Shown piece by piece: positions 1-8,936 of a DNA stretch of 64,000 nucleotides (positions are counted from its first letter, which is position 1; every line of letters starts with the position of its first letter). The notes under the pieces are model-generated. The model was not told the DNA's origin and did not search any database. It saw only the letters and a list, made by a program, of their open reading frames with translations. The translations under genes were made by a program, and so were the position numbers. This DNA comes from Halomonas sp. 'Soap Lake #6' (lineage in GTDB: Bacteria > Pseudomonadota > Gammaproteobacteria > Pseudomonadales > Halomonadaceae). The DNA is taken from positions 3,224,001 through 3,288,000 of the forward strand of contig NZ_CP020469.1 in assembly GCF_003031405.1 (NCBI RefSeq). The letters run 5' to 3'.

Positions 1-261
1 AGCGCCGTTACTGAGCCTGTCGCGATCATGCAGGGTGCCAAGAACCTGGATGCCGCACAGAAATTTGTTGATTTCGTGCTCTCCCAGCAAGGCCAGGAGC
101 TGGTCAGCCAACAAGGCTACCTACCCGCACGTGACGATATTACCCCGCCGGAAGGCTTTCCCGAGCGCGATAGCATTGTGCTAATGCCAGTGGATATTGA
201 ACAAACGTTGGCGCAAGAAGCTGAGCTTAAACAGCACTTTAGCGATCTGTTCGGCGGATAA
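1..261 (+). CDS. ABC transporter periplasmic substrate-binding protein, C-terminal part (partial)
   Basis: The reading frame is open from the first base of the window to a stop at 259-261, so the true start lies upstream. The visible 86 residues match the end of the Fe3+/2-aminoethylphosphonate/putrescine-type binding proteins: a PVAIMQGAKN-like strand, a helix with AAQKFVDFVLS, then GQELVSQQGYLPAR. In this family that segment forms the last part of the ligand-binding lobes. Two bases separate its stop from the permease gene, so it is the first visible gene of the importer operon. The ligand cannot be read from this fragment; Fe3+ and a phosphonate are the usual choices for this architecture. 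Confidence 0.85.
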   Translation, partial: SAVTEPVAIMQGAKNLDAAQKFVDFVLSQQGQELVSQQGYLPARDDITPPEGFPERDSIVLMPVDIEQTLAQEAELKQHFSDLFGG

Positions 262-263
262 TC

Positions 264-1976
264 ATGACGCCCGCCATTACCTATGACAACAAGTACGGCA
301 GCCAGCACCGCTGGCTGCTTTCAAGTCTGTTAATTGCCATTGTGTTACTTAGCCTGGCCCCCAGCCTACGCCTGCTGATAGAAGCATTGAGTGACCTTAG
401 CCAGGGGCGTCAATCACCACTGTGGCAAGTGCTCAATAGCGCAAGTACTTGGCGAGCGCTGTGGCGTAGCCTGTACACCTCTGGGCTCGGCATGCTGATT
501 GCGCTGATGCTGGGCAGCCTATTCGCCTTTGCCATCACGCTCACCAATGTGCGTGGTAAATCGTGGTTAGTGTTCTGCTTTATGCTGCCAATGATGATTC
601 CACCCCAGGTCACCGCGTTGAGCTGGCTGCAGCTATTTGGACCGGCTAGCCCACTACTCAAGAGTATTGGCATGGCGCCGCCCCTAGGCAGTCCACAACC
701 GCTCTACTCGGCAGAAGGCATTGCCCTGTTGCTAGGCATCCAGAGCGCACCGCTGGTGTTTCTGGCCCTGCGTACAAGCCTACTTTCTTTACCTCGAGAG
801 CTTATTGAAGCCGCCCGCATCAGCGGTGCTAAACAAGCGCAAGTATGGGGTCATATTATTCTGCCCGTAACCCGCAGTGGCTTAATCGCCGGGGGTGCAA
901 TGGCATTTATTTCCAGCCTGGGCAACTTCGGCATTCCCGCCATGCTGGGCATTCCAGCGGGCTATTACGTGCTACCGACGCTGATCTATCAGCGTATGGC
1001 CAGTTTTGGTACGGGTGTATTAGCGGAAATGGCCGCCCTGTCGCTACTGATTGGATTGCTGGCCTTAGCTGGTGTCGCCCTACAGCAACACTTAATGGGT
1101 CGCAGCCGGTTTGGGCTGGGCGGCCACAGTGGTCGCTCCCATGACTTTACCCTGGGCCGCTGGCGAACGCTGGTGACCTCTACGCTGGTTGGCATCTTAT
1201 TGATTATCCTGGTCGCGCCACTGCTGGCTCTTGTTGTTAGCTCGCTAGTACCCGCGGTGGGCGTACCGCTTAACGCCAATACCGCCAGTCTTAACGCCTA
1301 CGCCGAAGTGATTGGCCGCCAAGGGGCTACGTGGCGCGCCGTGCGTAACAGCCTTTGGCTGGCGGGCAGCGCGGCAGTGGTACTTATGCTACTAAGCCTA
1401 CCGCTGGCTTACCGGCTACAGCGCCTACCGGAACGCTGGCGCGGCGTGGTGCTCAGCGCCATTGAGATTCCTTATGCGCTGCCCGGCGTAGTGTTGGCGA
1501 TTGCCTGCATTCTGCTGTTTGTACGCCCACTACCAATTATTAACGTGGCGCTCTACGGCACCCTGGGATTGATTTTTGTGGCTTATCTGGCGCGCTTTCT
1601 AGTGGTCTGCGTTAAACCAGTGGCGGCAAGCCTGGCGCAGTTAGATTCTTCACTTGAAGAAGCAGCACAGCTCGCGGGGGCAGGCCCCTGGCGGCGCCTT
1701 GGAGGCATCATTCTACCGCTGGTAGCGCCCGCGCTATTTGCAGGCGGGCTGCTGGTGTTCCTACTTGCAGTCAACGAGCTCACCGTGTCAGCGCTGCTCT
1801 GGAGCGCTGGCAATGAAACCCTCGGTGTACTGATTTTCAACCTGGATCAAGGTGGCGAAAGCGTGCTGGCCTCTGCCGTTTCAGTACTGGTAGTCATCAT
1901 GGTCGCTTCGCTGATGTTAGCACTGAGCTTGCTGTCACCACGGCTACCTAAAGGAGTTATCCCATGGCAGGGCTAG
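264..1976 (+). CDS. ABC transporter permease, fused double-domain (Fe3+/phosphonate family)
   Basis: This 570-residue inner-membrane protein has two tandem binding-protein-dependent permease domains, roughly residues 60-275 and 350-560, and about twelve hydrophobic segments. Each half has an EAA-type coupling loop: around residues 180-205 (ELIEAARISGAKQAQVWGHI) and 460-485 (SSLEEAAQLAGAGPWRR). Fused permeases of this kind serve ferric iron (FbpB/SfuB) and 2-aminoethylphosphonate importers. The ATG is two bases after the binding-protein stop, and the 3' end overlaps the ATPase gene by 13 bases, so the two are probably translationally coupled. The family is certain; the substrate is not. Confidence 0.9.
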   Translation: MTPAITYDNKYGSQHRWLLSSLLIAIVLLSLAPSLRLLIEALSDLSQGRQSPLWQVLNSASTWRALWRSLYTSGLGMLIALMLGSLFAFAITLTNVRGKSWLVFCFMLPMMIPPQVTALSWLQLFGPASPLLKSIGMAPPLGSPQPLYSAEGIALLLGIQSAPLVFLALRTSLLSLPRELIEAARISGAKQAQVWGHIILPVTRSGLIAGGAMAFISSLGNFGIPAMLGIPAGYYVLPTLIYQRMASFGTGVLAEMAALSLLIGLLALAGVALQQHLMGRSRFGLGGHSGRSHDFTLGRWRTLVTSTLVGILLIILVAPLLALVVSSLVPAVGVPLNANTASLNAYAEVIGRQGATWRAVRNSLWLAGSAAVVLMLLSLPLAYRLQRLPERWRGVVLSAIEIPYALPGVVLAIACILLFVRPLPIINVALYGTLGLIFVAYLARFLVVCVKPVAASLAQLDSSLEEAAQLAGAGPWRRLGGIILPLVAPALFAGGLLVFLLAVNELTVSALLWSAGNETLGVLIFNLDQGGESVLASAVSVLVVIMVASLMLALSLLSPRLPKGVIPWQG

Positions 1977-3010
1977 CAATTGATCGCGTTACCAAACGCT
2001 TTGGCGAACAGACAGCCGTGGATGAGCTGTCCCTGGAGATCAAACCGGGGGAGTTTGTCGCCCTGCTCGGCCCAAGCGGCTGCGGCAAAACCACCATGCT
2101 GCGTATGCTGGCGGGCTTTGAACCAGTCAACGAAGGACGTATTCAGTTAGATAATCGCACCCTGGCAAGTCCCGACACCCATGTTCCCCCTGAGCAGCGT
2201 AATATGGCCATGGTGTTTCAATCCTATGCACTTTGGCCGCATATGAGCGTTGCGGACAACGTTGGCTACCCAGTCAAACTGCGCGGCCTTCGCGGGGCTG
2301 CGTATCAGCAAAAGGTTCAGCAAGCGCTAGCGTTGGTGGAGCTTGAGGCCTACGCCGAGCGTATGCCCCAGGCATTAAGCGGCGGCCAGCGCCAGCGTGT
2401 CGCCCTGGCACGCTGCTTAGTAAGTGACCCATCGGTGGTGCTGTTGGATGAGCCATTGGCCAACCTTGACCGTCACCTGCGTGCCACCATGGAGCACAGC
2501 TTCCGCGACTTTCACCAGCGCACCGGCGCTACCTTGGTTTATGTGACCCACGACCAAACCGAAGCCATGGCCCTGGCAGACAAAATTGCTGTAATGAAAG
2601 CAGGTAAACTGGTGCAGTGGGGTTCGCCGGAAACGCTCTATCGCGAACCGCGCACGGCATGGGTGGCGGGCTTTATCGGCCAGGGCAGCCAATTAAACGT
2701 TGCCGCCGGCCATCCAGGCAAACGCCTGGAGGGTGGAGCTTTGATGGCTGGGCTCAATGCTACAGAGGCCGAACGCACCCAACGGGCACTGGTGCGCCCG
2801 GAGCATATCCAGATTGCTATTCAACCGCCCACGGCACAGCAACTCACCGCCCGGGTAGACAGCGTTATTTTCCGTGGTGAGCGCTATGAACTCAGTTTGC
2901 GCCTACCCAGCGGGGAAACGCTGCTGGCCTACCATCACAGCGCGCCTGACATGGGCAGCCAAGTCGCCGTTAGCCTGCAGCAAGGCTGGTGCCTGGAGGC
3001 TGACCGATGA
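1964..3010 (+). CDS. ABC transporter ATP-binding protein
   Basis: This 348-residue ATPase energises the preceding permease from the cytoplasm. It has a Walker A motif (GPSGCGKTT, about residue 37), a Q-loop (FQSYALWPH), the signature LSGGQRQRVALAR, Walker B (VVLLDEPLANLD) and the switch histidine in VTHDQTEAMALAD. From about residue 240 a TOBE-like beta domain follows, as in the CysA/PotA/FbpC group. AAGGAG precedes the ATG at good spacing. The stop overlaps the next gene as ATGA. The C-terminal domain is compatible with iron, polyamine or phosphonate uptake and does not settle the substrate. Confidence 0.93.
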   Translation: MAGLAIDRVTKRFGEQTAVDELSLEIKPGEFVALLGPSGCGKTTMLRMLAGFEPVNEGRIQLDNRTLASPDTHVPPEQRNMAMVFQSYALWPHMSVADNVGYPVKLRGLRGAAYQQKVQQALALVELEAYAERMPQALSGGQRQRVALARCLVSDPSVVLLDEPLANLDRHLRATMEHSFRDFHQRTGATLVYVTHDQTEAMALADKIAVMKAGKLVQWGSPETLYREPRTAWVAGFIGQGSQLNVAAGHPGKRLEGGALMAGLNATEAERTQRALVRPEHIQIAIQPPTAQQLTARVDSVIFRGERYELSLRLPSGETLLAYHHSAPDMGSQVAVSLQQGWCLEADR

Positions 3011-4074
3011 GTGCCAATATCGAGATTCTTAGTGGTTTAGGCGATAAAGGCCCCGCCGCTATAGTGGTAGAGGCTCGGGGCAAGCGTTTATTGCTCGACG
3101 CGGGCGGCGCGCTACACTCAGGCGAAGCCATCACCTGGCCGCACCGTTTGGATGTGGATGCGGTGCTAATTAGCCACGATCATATTGACCATATTGGAGG
3201 TGTGGCCGAGCTCGCGGAAAACGTGCCGCTTTATTGCACGCCGTTGGTGGCCAAATCACTACCTCTGAACAGACAATGGCTACCTCTCCCAGAGCGTGGC
3301 ACGCTAGAGGTGGAAGGCATTACCGTTACCACCGGCCAGGCGGGGCATTCACTTGGAGGTGTTTGGCTGCATTTAGCGGTGGAAGGCGGTGTTTTCTATA
3401 GCGGCGATGCCTGTTTTGAATCGCGACTATTTCCCTTTGATACGCCGCCACCGGCGCATATTGCGCTGTTGGATGCCTCCTACGGAAGCTACGACCAGCC
3501 CCAGGCGAGATGTGTACAGGCCATCAGCGAGTATCTTAATCAGCTGCTGGTGTTTCCAGTACCAGAAACCGGTCGCGCGCTGGAAATGGCGCTATGGCTG
3601 GTGGAGGAAGCTGAAGCGCGCGGGCTAACCCTAGCGATTGATACAGATATTCGCGCTAACCTTGCCGCCCTGCTGGCAATGCCTGCTGCCCTGCGTCGCC
3701 CAGGCACCGAGACGGCGATTACCAAGGTGCTAGCCCGCCCGGATGATGGCAGCGCTCAGCTAACGCTGGTGAGTGACCGCGATGATTCTCCCGCCCAGTG
3801 GCCCCATCATCAACTGCTGCATACCGGTTACCTAACGCCCGATCGCTGTACTCAGTTGGCAGCGCAAGAGGTGCTTTGGCAGCGCTGGAATGTTCACCTG
3901 CGCGCTTCGCATTTAGTGGCTCTTGCCAATCAGTTGGGTGCAACTCAAGTAGTGCCGCTGTTTACTCAGTTAACGACCCCGTCGCTAAGCCAATGGCAGA
4001 AACTACTGGGTAAACGCCTCTGCACCACGCATTACTTGAGCAATGATGCCTGTTCTACCACCTTTTCCCATTAG
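3007..4074 (+). CDS. Metallo-beta-lactamase-fold hydrolase
   Basis: This 355-residue soluble protein carries the metal-binding HxHxDH motif as SHDHIDHIGG (about residues 57-66), a further ligand histidine in GQAGHSLGG and an aspartate in YSGDACF, so a two-metal active site looks intact. No signal peptide is visible, so it should act in the cytoplasm. It overlaps the ATPase gene by four bases (ATGA), which ties it to the importer operon. MBL-fold enzymes in importer operons are often phosphodiesterases or RNase Z/PhnP-like hydrolases, and the downstream phosphatase fits a phosphoester pathway, but that is inference. The reaction is unknown. Confidence 0.85.
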   Translation: MSANIEILSGLGDKGPAAIVVEARGKRLLLDAGGALHSGEAITWPHRLDVDAVLISHDHIDHIGGVAELAENVPLYCTPLVAKSLPLNRQWLPLPERGTLEVEGITVTTGQAGHSLGGVWLHLAVEGGVFYSGDACFESRLFPFDTPPPAHIALLDASYGSYDQPQARCVQAISEYLNQLLVFPVPETGRALEMALWLVEEAEARGLTLAIDTDIRANLAALLAMPAALRRPGTETAITKVLARPDDGSAQLTLVSDRDDSPAQWPHHQLLHTGYLTPDRCTQLAAQEVLWQRWNVHLRASHLVALANQLGATQVVPLFTQLTTPSLSQWQKLLGKRLCTTHYLSNDACSTTFSH

Positions 4075-4084
4075 GAAGTTTTGT

Positions 4085-4531
4085 ATGTCTGCAGTAATTG
4101 TTGATGTTGACGGTACTTTGGCCGAATTTCACCCACACCAAGTCAGCGACTGGGTGCTGGGCAGCCAGAAACAGTGGGAGCCCTTCTTTGCCCATATGGC
4201 CGAAGCGCCAGTAATCGAAGCCGTTGCCAGGCTGGTCAAAATCCTCAAGGCCCAAGGCCAGCAGATAGTGATTTGTAGTGGGCGCCCGGACAGCCACCGT
4301 GAACATACCCAGCGCTGGCTAGAGCGCCATACCATCCCCTTTGATGCCATGTACCTGCGTCCAGAAGGCGATGACCATGTGGATGACGAAGAGGTAAAAG
4401 CCGCGCTACTTAGTCAAATGCGCAGCGACGGCTTTGCGCCTTGGCTGGTGCTGGATGACAGAGATGCCGTAGTCGCCCAGTGGCGCACACTTGGCCTAAC
4501 CTGCCTACAGTGCGCGCCGGGGGATTTTTAA
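4085..4531 (+). CDS. HAD-superfamily phosphatase, polynucleotide kinase 3'-phosphatase-like
   Basis: The protein has 148 residues when started at 4085, where AGGAAG lies at proper spacing; an in-frame start at 4043 would sit inside the upstream gene. HAD motif I is VDVDGTLAEFHP at the N-terminus, with nucleophile and acid/base Asp in DVDGT. Motif II is ICSGRPDSHR (about residue 74) and the C-terminal acidic motif is VLDDRDAVV. This resembles the stand-alone phosphatase domain of phage-type polynucleotide kinases. The gene lies 10 bases after the MBL hydrolase gene. Its stop overlaps the convergent MFS stop in the shared bases TTAA (4528-4531). The substrate is unknown. Confidence 0.85.
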   Translation: MSAVIVDVDGTLAEFHPHQVSDWVLGSQKQWEPFFAHMAEAPVIEAVARLVKILKAQGQQIVICSGRPDSHREHTQRWLERHTIPFDAMYLRPEGDDHVDDEEVKAALLSQMRSDGFAPWLVLDDRDAVVAQWRTLGLTCLQCAPGDF

Positions 4532-5691
4532 GCGTTTGCCAAGCGAGTGCGTTGTTGCCAAACCAGTACCCCCAGGGGCACCAGCGCGACGGGGATCAGC
4601 GCAATGTTGAGCATTGACCACCCTAGACTGCTGACTAAAGGGCCTGCCAGCAGGGCGGTTATCGCCGCGGTGCCAAATACTAAGAACTCGTTAGCCGCCT
4701 GGGTACGGGCTTTATCCTCTGGGCGGTAGCTCTCAGTGAGCAGGCCGGTGGCAGGCAGGAAGGTAAAGTTCCAACCCAGGCCGAGCAGAATCAGCGCAAC
4801 ATTGAAACCCACTAAACCTGCCTCAAACTGCGCAACCAAGGCGCTTGCCACCAGTAGCAGGCAACCTACGACGATGATCCGTTTTGCACCGAATCGCGCG
4901 GTTAAATAGCCGGTAAAGAAGGAAGGTAAGAACATCGCTACCACGTGCCACTGAATGGTCATGGAGACATGATCAAAGTGATGCCCTGCCCCGGCCATCG
5001 CCAGCGGCGTGGCGGTCATGGCTAGGTTCATTACGCCATAACCGACCATCGCCGCGCTTACCGCCACAATAAACCCAGGCTGGCTGAGTATTTTTCGCAG
5101 CGGAAGCCCGGTTCCTTCACCGTGGGTGCGTGAAGCCGGAGGTAAGCGTGTTATGGTCAATACCAACAGGGCCAGCGCATACAGTGCGGCCAAACCGACA
5201 AAGCTGCCCAGAAAGGGTACGTCGCCCAGCTCACGGCTCACCCTTGACAACCACGGCCCAGCAAAAGCAGCCAGCACGCCGCCGCCCATCACTAAACCAA
5301 TCGCTCGGTCACGTAGGTTGACGGGAGCTGCTTCCACCGCTGCAAAGCGATATAGTTGGCCAAAGCCAATACCGATGCCAATCAGCCAGGTCGCCAGCAG
5401 AAATAGCCCAAAATGCTCGCCGATTAGGGCCTGAACTGCCACCACAGCCCCGATCAACCCGACCAGATTGCCTAGCACAAACCCGCGCTTGCGGCCTAAT
5501 TTGGCCATAATCAAAGAGGCCGGAATGGTAGCGCACATAAGCCCCAACCACTGGGTAGCGACAGGTGCGGTAGACCAGGAGGCACTGGGTGCCAAAGAGG
5601 CACCTATCAACGGCGATACGGCAATCAGCAACACGCTGCCGGTGATCAGCAGCGCTTGGCAGAGTGATAACAGCAGGACAGTTACAGGCAT
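4528..5691 (-). CDS. Major facilitator superfamily transporter
   Basis: The protein has 387 residues with about twelve membrane segments, started at the ATG at 5691-5689. An AGGAG lies upstream of that codon, and an upstream in-frame extension would be highly polar and lie inside the regulator gene. A loop 2-3 motif A-like stretch is visible (AKLGRKRGFVLGNLVG, about residues 62-77), as in drug and sugar efflux members. The start overlaps the end of the GlxA-type regulator gene by ten bases, so the pair is co-transcribed and the regulator probably controls this exporter. The substrate is not predictable. Confidence 0.9.
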   Translation of the reverse strand: MPVTVLLLSLCQALLITGSVLLIAVSPLIGASLAPSASWSTAPVATQWLGLMCATIPASLIMAKLGRKRGFVLGNLVGLIGAVVAVQALIGEHFGLFLLATWLIGIGIGFGQLYRFAAVEAAPVNLRDRAIGLVMGGGVLAAFAGPWLSRVSRELGDVPFLGSFVGLAALYALALLVLTITRLPPASRTHGEGTGLPLRKILSQPGFIVAVSAAMVGYGVMNLAMTATPLAMAGAGHHFDHVSMTIQWHVVAMFLPSFFTGYLTARFGAKRIIVVGCLLLVASALVAQFEAGLVGFNVALILLGLGWNFTFLPATGLLTESYRPEDKARTQAANEFLVFGTAAITALLAGPLVSSLGWSMLNIALIPVALVPLGVLVWQQRTRLANA

Positions 5692-6686
5692 AGGGTGCTC
5701 TCCTGGGTGAAACTGGCGTGGGAGGATGCAAAACGCTGGCGATAGACGGAGGGGGACACGCCGTAGTAGCGCTGAAACTGGCGACGTAATTGCTCTGCAC
5801 CACCCAACTGCCAACGTTCAGCTAACCGCTCGAGGGACACGTGGTCACGCTCATCCAGCAGGGCAAGCCGGGCTTGCTCCAGGCGCAGCTGTGTCAGGTA
5901 TGCTCCAGGTGTGACCTGCAAGTGGCGCTTAAACAGGCGGGTTAGATGGCGTGGTGTAACGGCAACGACGTCAGCCATACGCTCAAGAGAGTGATCGCCA
6001 GCAGGATCCATATGCAGTTGATCCAGTAGTCGCCGCAGTGGGCCAGCATCCTGCTGGCGGCGCAGTGCTTCGCTGAACTGGGATTGGCCCCCTGGGCGGT
6101 GTAGAAACATCACCAGCTCCCGGGCCACTCGTCCGGCAAGCCCTGCACCGTGATCGGCTTCTACTAACGAGAGTGCTAAATCAATGCCTGCGGTTATTCC
6201 AGCACTGGTGTAGCGGCCATTGCTTTCGATATACAGCGCGTCAGGCTCGACGCTTAGCGCAGGGTACTCATCGGCCAATTGCTGAGCATGACGCCAATGG
6301 GTGGTCACGCGGCAACCATCCAACAGTCCTGCGGCGGCTAACAGGAATGCGCCGGAGCAGATGGACCCTAGTCGCCTTACCCCTGAGGCAACGTCACAAA
6401 GCACCTCTTTCACAGTGGCTATTTCACGCTGCTGGATTACACCACTACCACCCGCGACCAAAAATGTATCCAAAGGCAGTAAACGACTAAGTTGGTGGTA
6501 GCTATGGGTGGCCTGAACCGCTAGACCGCTGTTGGTAATCACAGGACCAATGGTATCGGCCACCAGCGTCAGTTGATAAAGCGGTCGAGGGCTTAATTCA
6601 TTGGCACTGGCAAATACCTGCCAGGGCCCGCTCACATCTAACAGTTGGCAATCAGGGTAGGCAAGTAGGGCAACATGGCGAGTCAC
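5682..6686 (-). CDS. GlxA-family AraC transcriptional regulator (DJ-1/PfpI domain plus AraC HTH)
   Basis: This 334-residue protein has an N-terminal DJ-1/PfpI-like domain (about residues 5-185), with the nucleophile-elbow-like GSICSGAFLLAAAG, and a C-terminal AraC-type double helix-turn-helix (about residues 225-325: RHLTRLFKRHLQVTPGAYL and YYGVSPSVYRQRF). In the GlxA group the first domain is a ligand-sensing module that is not normally catalytic. The gene is transcribed away from the yjf-like operon and leads into the MFS gene by a ten-base overlap. It probably regulates the transporter; whether it also acts on the divergent yjf promoter is open. Confidence 0.9.
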   Translation of the reverse strand: MTRHVALLAYPDCQLLDVSGPWQVFASANELSPRPLYQLTLVADTIGPVITNSGLAVQATHSYHQLSRLLPLDTFLVAGGSGVIQQREIATVKEVLCDVASGVRRLGSICSGAFLLAAAGLLDGCRVTTHWRHAQQLADEYPALSVEPDALYIESNGRYTSAGITAGIDLALSLVEADHGAGLAGRVARELVMFLHRPGGQSQFSEALRRQQDAGPLRRLLDQLHMDPAGDHSLERMADVVAVTPRHLTRLFKRHLQVTPGAYLTQLRLEQARLALLDERDHVSLERLAERWQLGGAEQLRRQFQRYYGVSPSVYRQRFASSHASFTQESTLCL

Positions 6687-6760
6687 AGTCTCTCTCCGCT
6701 AATGGGATATCGAAGCATTAGAGAGAGTGTCGGCGCTACGACTCATGTCGGCAAGGACCA

Positions 6761-6790
6761 TTACCCCACCTAAAAAGACTTATGTATAAT
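6761..6790 (+). promoter_or_regulatory. Candidate promoter of the yjf-like operon
   Basis: A TATAAT at 6785-6790, inside the stretch TATGTATAATTAG, lies 67 bases before the first gene. The best -35 match is the weak TTACCC at 6761-6766, 18 bases upstream. A good -10 with a poor -35 suggests dependence on an activator or another sigma factor; the assignment rests on the -10 alone. Confidence 0.4.
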
Positions 6791-6857
6791 TAGCAGCAAC
6801 TTACTAAACTGAACCATTTACTTCACTTAGTGTTAAGGTAAAACCACTTATAGAACG

Positions 6858-7331
6858 ATGGAGAAAGTCGCTTTGAACACATCTACCGTTACCAACGGCA
6901 TCACCGCCACCGAGCTATATAATTTAGTCAGCCAACCAGCTTCCAACAGTAGTGGAAACGCTAACCTTGAGTGGCCTCAGGCGACGATAAGCCTTGATGA
7001 GGCTAATCAGACACTCATCTGGGAACTGAACGATTACGGTAACCTACCACTTACTCTATCGCGCAGCGAAAATGAGTGGATAGCGATGGCACCTATCGTT
7101 GCCGTAGAGAGCATTAAAAATACTGCCGAGCTGAACGAAGTTCTGCTACGCCAGGGTATTTCACTGCCATTGGCATCCGTGGGTATTGTCGAGATCGACG
7201 GACACGATTTTTATGTAGCGTATGGTCAGTTGTTTGGCGATTCCAAACTTGAGTCAATTTGTGCTGAGCTACACGCTACGGCGGGTGCTGCGATGGAAGT
7301 TGCTGAACTGATACAAACGCACTTCGTCTAA
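6858..7331 (+). CDS. yjfI: YjfI family protein (DUF2170)
   Basis: The protein has 157 residues, is soluble and acidic, and is predicted to be alpha/beta. It is recognised as the DUF2170/YjfI family from its overall sequence and its place as first gene of a yjfI-J-K-L-M-C operon. No catalytic motif is visible and the family has no established biochemical function. The start at 6858 has only a weak ribosome-binding site; no better in-frame start is seen. Its promoter region is shared with the divergent regulator at 5682-6686. In E. coli the same gene order includes a PspA/IM30 homologue, which points to an envelope-stress role. Confidence 0.8.
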   Translation: MEKVALNTSTVTNGITATELYNLVSQPASNSSGNANLEWPQATISLDEANQTLIWELNDYGNLPLTLSRSENEWIAMAPIVAVESIKNTAELNEVLLRQGISLPLASVGIVEIDGHDFYVAYGQLFGDSKLESICAELHATAGAAMEVAELIQTHFV

Positions 7332-7413
7332 CGTTTACAATAGATTATCCATTATCAGCACCACTTTTATTAACTAATGTCGCCATCGCGGTGACATATA
7401 AGTGAGACCAATT

Positions 7414-8109
7414 ATGCTAAGCAAAATTATGACTGCCCTGCGTGGCAAAGCCAATGAAACCGGCCAAGCGGTCGTAGACTCTCAAGCACTGCGTATTTTA
7501 GACCAGGAAATTCGCGATTCAGAAAATCACCTTAGCAAGTCTAAAACCGAGCTCACCCGTCTAATGGGCCAGCGTCAGTTGAACAGCAATAAAGCGGACA
7601 CGCTGGAAAGTAAAATTGCTGAACTGGAAAAAAGCGCAGAAGCGGCACTAGACAAAGGCGAGGAAGCACTGGCGATGGCAGTCGCTGAACGTATGGTAGC
7701 GCTGCAGGATGAGCTGGAAGCGGAGCGGGCAATCGTGAGCGAGTACGATGCCAGCATTGAAAAGCTGCGGGGCGCAATTCGTAGCACCGACAACCAGATA
7801 CGCCAGCTTAAACAGCAGGTTAGCGTGGTAAAAGCCACTGAGTCTGCGCAAAAAGCGCAATCCGCCGTAGCCGCTCGTCACTCAGGCCAGAACAGTGCCA
7901 TGAACAGCGCTATGGAATCGCTAGAGCGCATTAAAGAGCGCCAGCAGCTTAATTCTGCGCAGATGCAAGCTGCCGACGATATGGCCGCAGAAGAGAGCGG
8001 CAGCTCACTGGAGGCACGCCTTAAAGCAGCGGGCATCGGCGGCACTCAGCGCAAAGCAGACGATGTATTAGCTCGCCTGAAAGCGAAGAAAAACGCTACC
8101 CAAGAGTAA
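7414..8109 (+). CDS. yjfJ: PspA/IM30 family protein YjfJ
   Basis: The protein has 231 residues and is almost entirely helical coiled coil, with long charged heptad stretches from about residue 30 to 160 and a Q/K-rich tail. This is the PspA/Vipp1 ESCRT-III-like fold, which polymerises on the inner face of the cytoplasmic membrane to maintain it. The ATG at 7414 was preferred over the GTG at 7402 because the encoded N-terminus (MLSKIMTALRG) matches the amphipathic helix typical of the family and the length then agrees with E. coli YjfJ. It is the second gene of the yjf-like operon, 82 bases after yjfI. Confidence 0.88.
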   Translation: MLSKIMTALRGKANETGQAVVDSQALRILDQEIRDSENHLSKSKTELTRLMGQRQLNSNKADTLESKIAELEKSAEAALDKGEEALAMAVAERMVALQDELEAERAIVSEYDASIEKLRGAIRSTDNQIRQLKQQVSVVKATESAQKAQSAVAARHSGQNSAMNSAMESLERIKERQQLNSAQMQAADDMAAEESGSSLEARLKAAGIGGTQRKADDVLARLKAKKNATQE

Positions 8110-8132
8110 CAACCGCACCAGAGAGGCAGGCC

Positions 8133-8855
8133 ATGCTTAACACTCTTAAGGCACTTTTCCGCGCCACCACGGAGAAGCCGCCTGAGCCAAACACGGGCCG
8201 CCCAGTAGCGGCGGGCCTGCCCATGGGCGTTAGCCAGGAAGACCTTGCAGGTCTGAGGCTGGATGGGCGCGTCAATATCAAGCTGATAGGTCTACGCGCC
8301 CACCAGGATGCGCTATTTACCTGGGACAACGATGCCTACCACCACATCGCCGCCGTAGGCCATGTTGATCTGGGCCAAGGAGCGCACCTAGTTCGCTTCT
8401 ATCTGGATAACGATACCTGGCTGCAAGCCAATATCGAGCATGGCAACGTGCTTGAGTACAAGCTGTTCGACTTTTACCGTGTCACCCATCTATCGGATGC
8501 CGAGTTTGATAGTTTGATTAACGGTAACGATAAACAGCCTGACAGCATTGGCGCTCAAACCATTACGCTGGGATCTACTACTGATGAGTCACGGGCATGC
8601 ACGTATCAACGTGTATGGGGGAGTGGCGGCAGCCTGTGGTCACCACCGGTAATTTTTGAAGAACAGGTGATGACTACTGAGAGTGTGTCTGCTCGCTATG
8701 TCACCCATCACGCAATGCTGTATGAGCGCACCATCCAAGCGTCTGAGCGCATGGAGTATGTGCTACTGAGTGCTGAAAACGATGGCGAAGGCAGCTTTAT
8801 GGTGGTGCACAACCTAGGCGTTGATGTGTCCTCTGTTGATATCGATGCGATATAG
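8133..8855 (+). CDS. yjfK: YjfK family protein (DUF2491)
   Basis: The protein has 240 residues with no membrane segment or signal peptide. It belongs to the DUF2491/YjfK family by sequence character and operon position; the function is unknown. A GAGAGG-type ribosome-binding site precedes the ATG and the gene lies 23 bases after yjfJ. The central part (about residues 40-110) is rich in aromatic and acidic residues and looks beta-rich. It probably works together with the PspA-like protein, since the two genes travel together in several gammaproteobacteria. Confidence 0.8.
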   Translation: MLNTLKALFRATTEKPPEPNTGRPVAAGLPMGVSQEDLAGLRLDGRVNIKLIGLRAHQDALFTWDNDAYHHIAAVGHVDLGQGAHLVRFYLDNDTWLQANIEHGNVLEYKLFDFYRVTHLSDAEFDSLINGNDKQPDSIGAQTITLGSTTDESRACTYQRVWGSGGSLWSPPVIFEEQVMTTESVSARYVTHHAMLYERTIQASERMEYVLLSAENDGEGSFMVVHNLGVDVSSVDIDAI

Positions 8856-8936
8856 ATGCCCAGCGTTTTAAGACATGCTTTTTTCAAACCTGATTTTTAA
8901 GCCTTAACTGTTAATACCTACAAGGAAACAACCACC

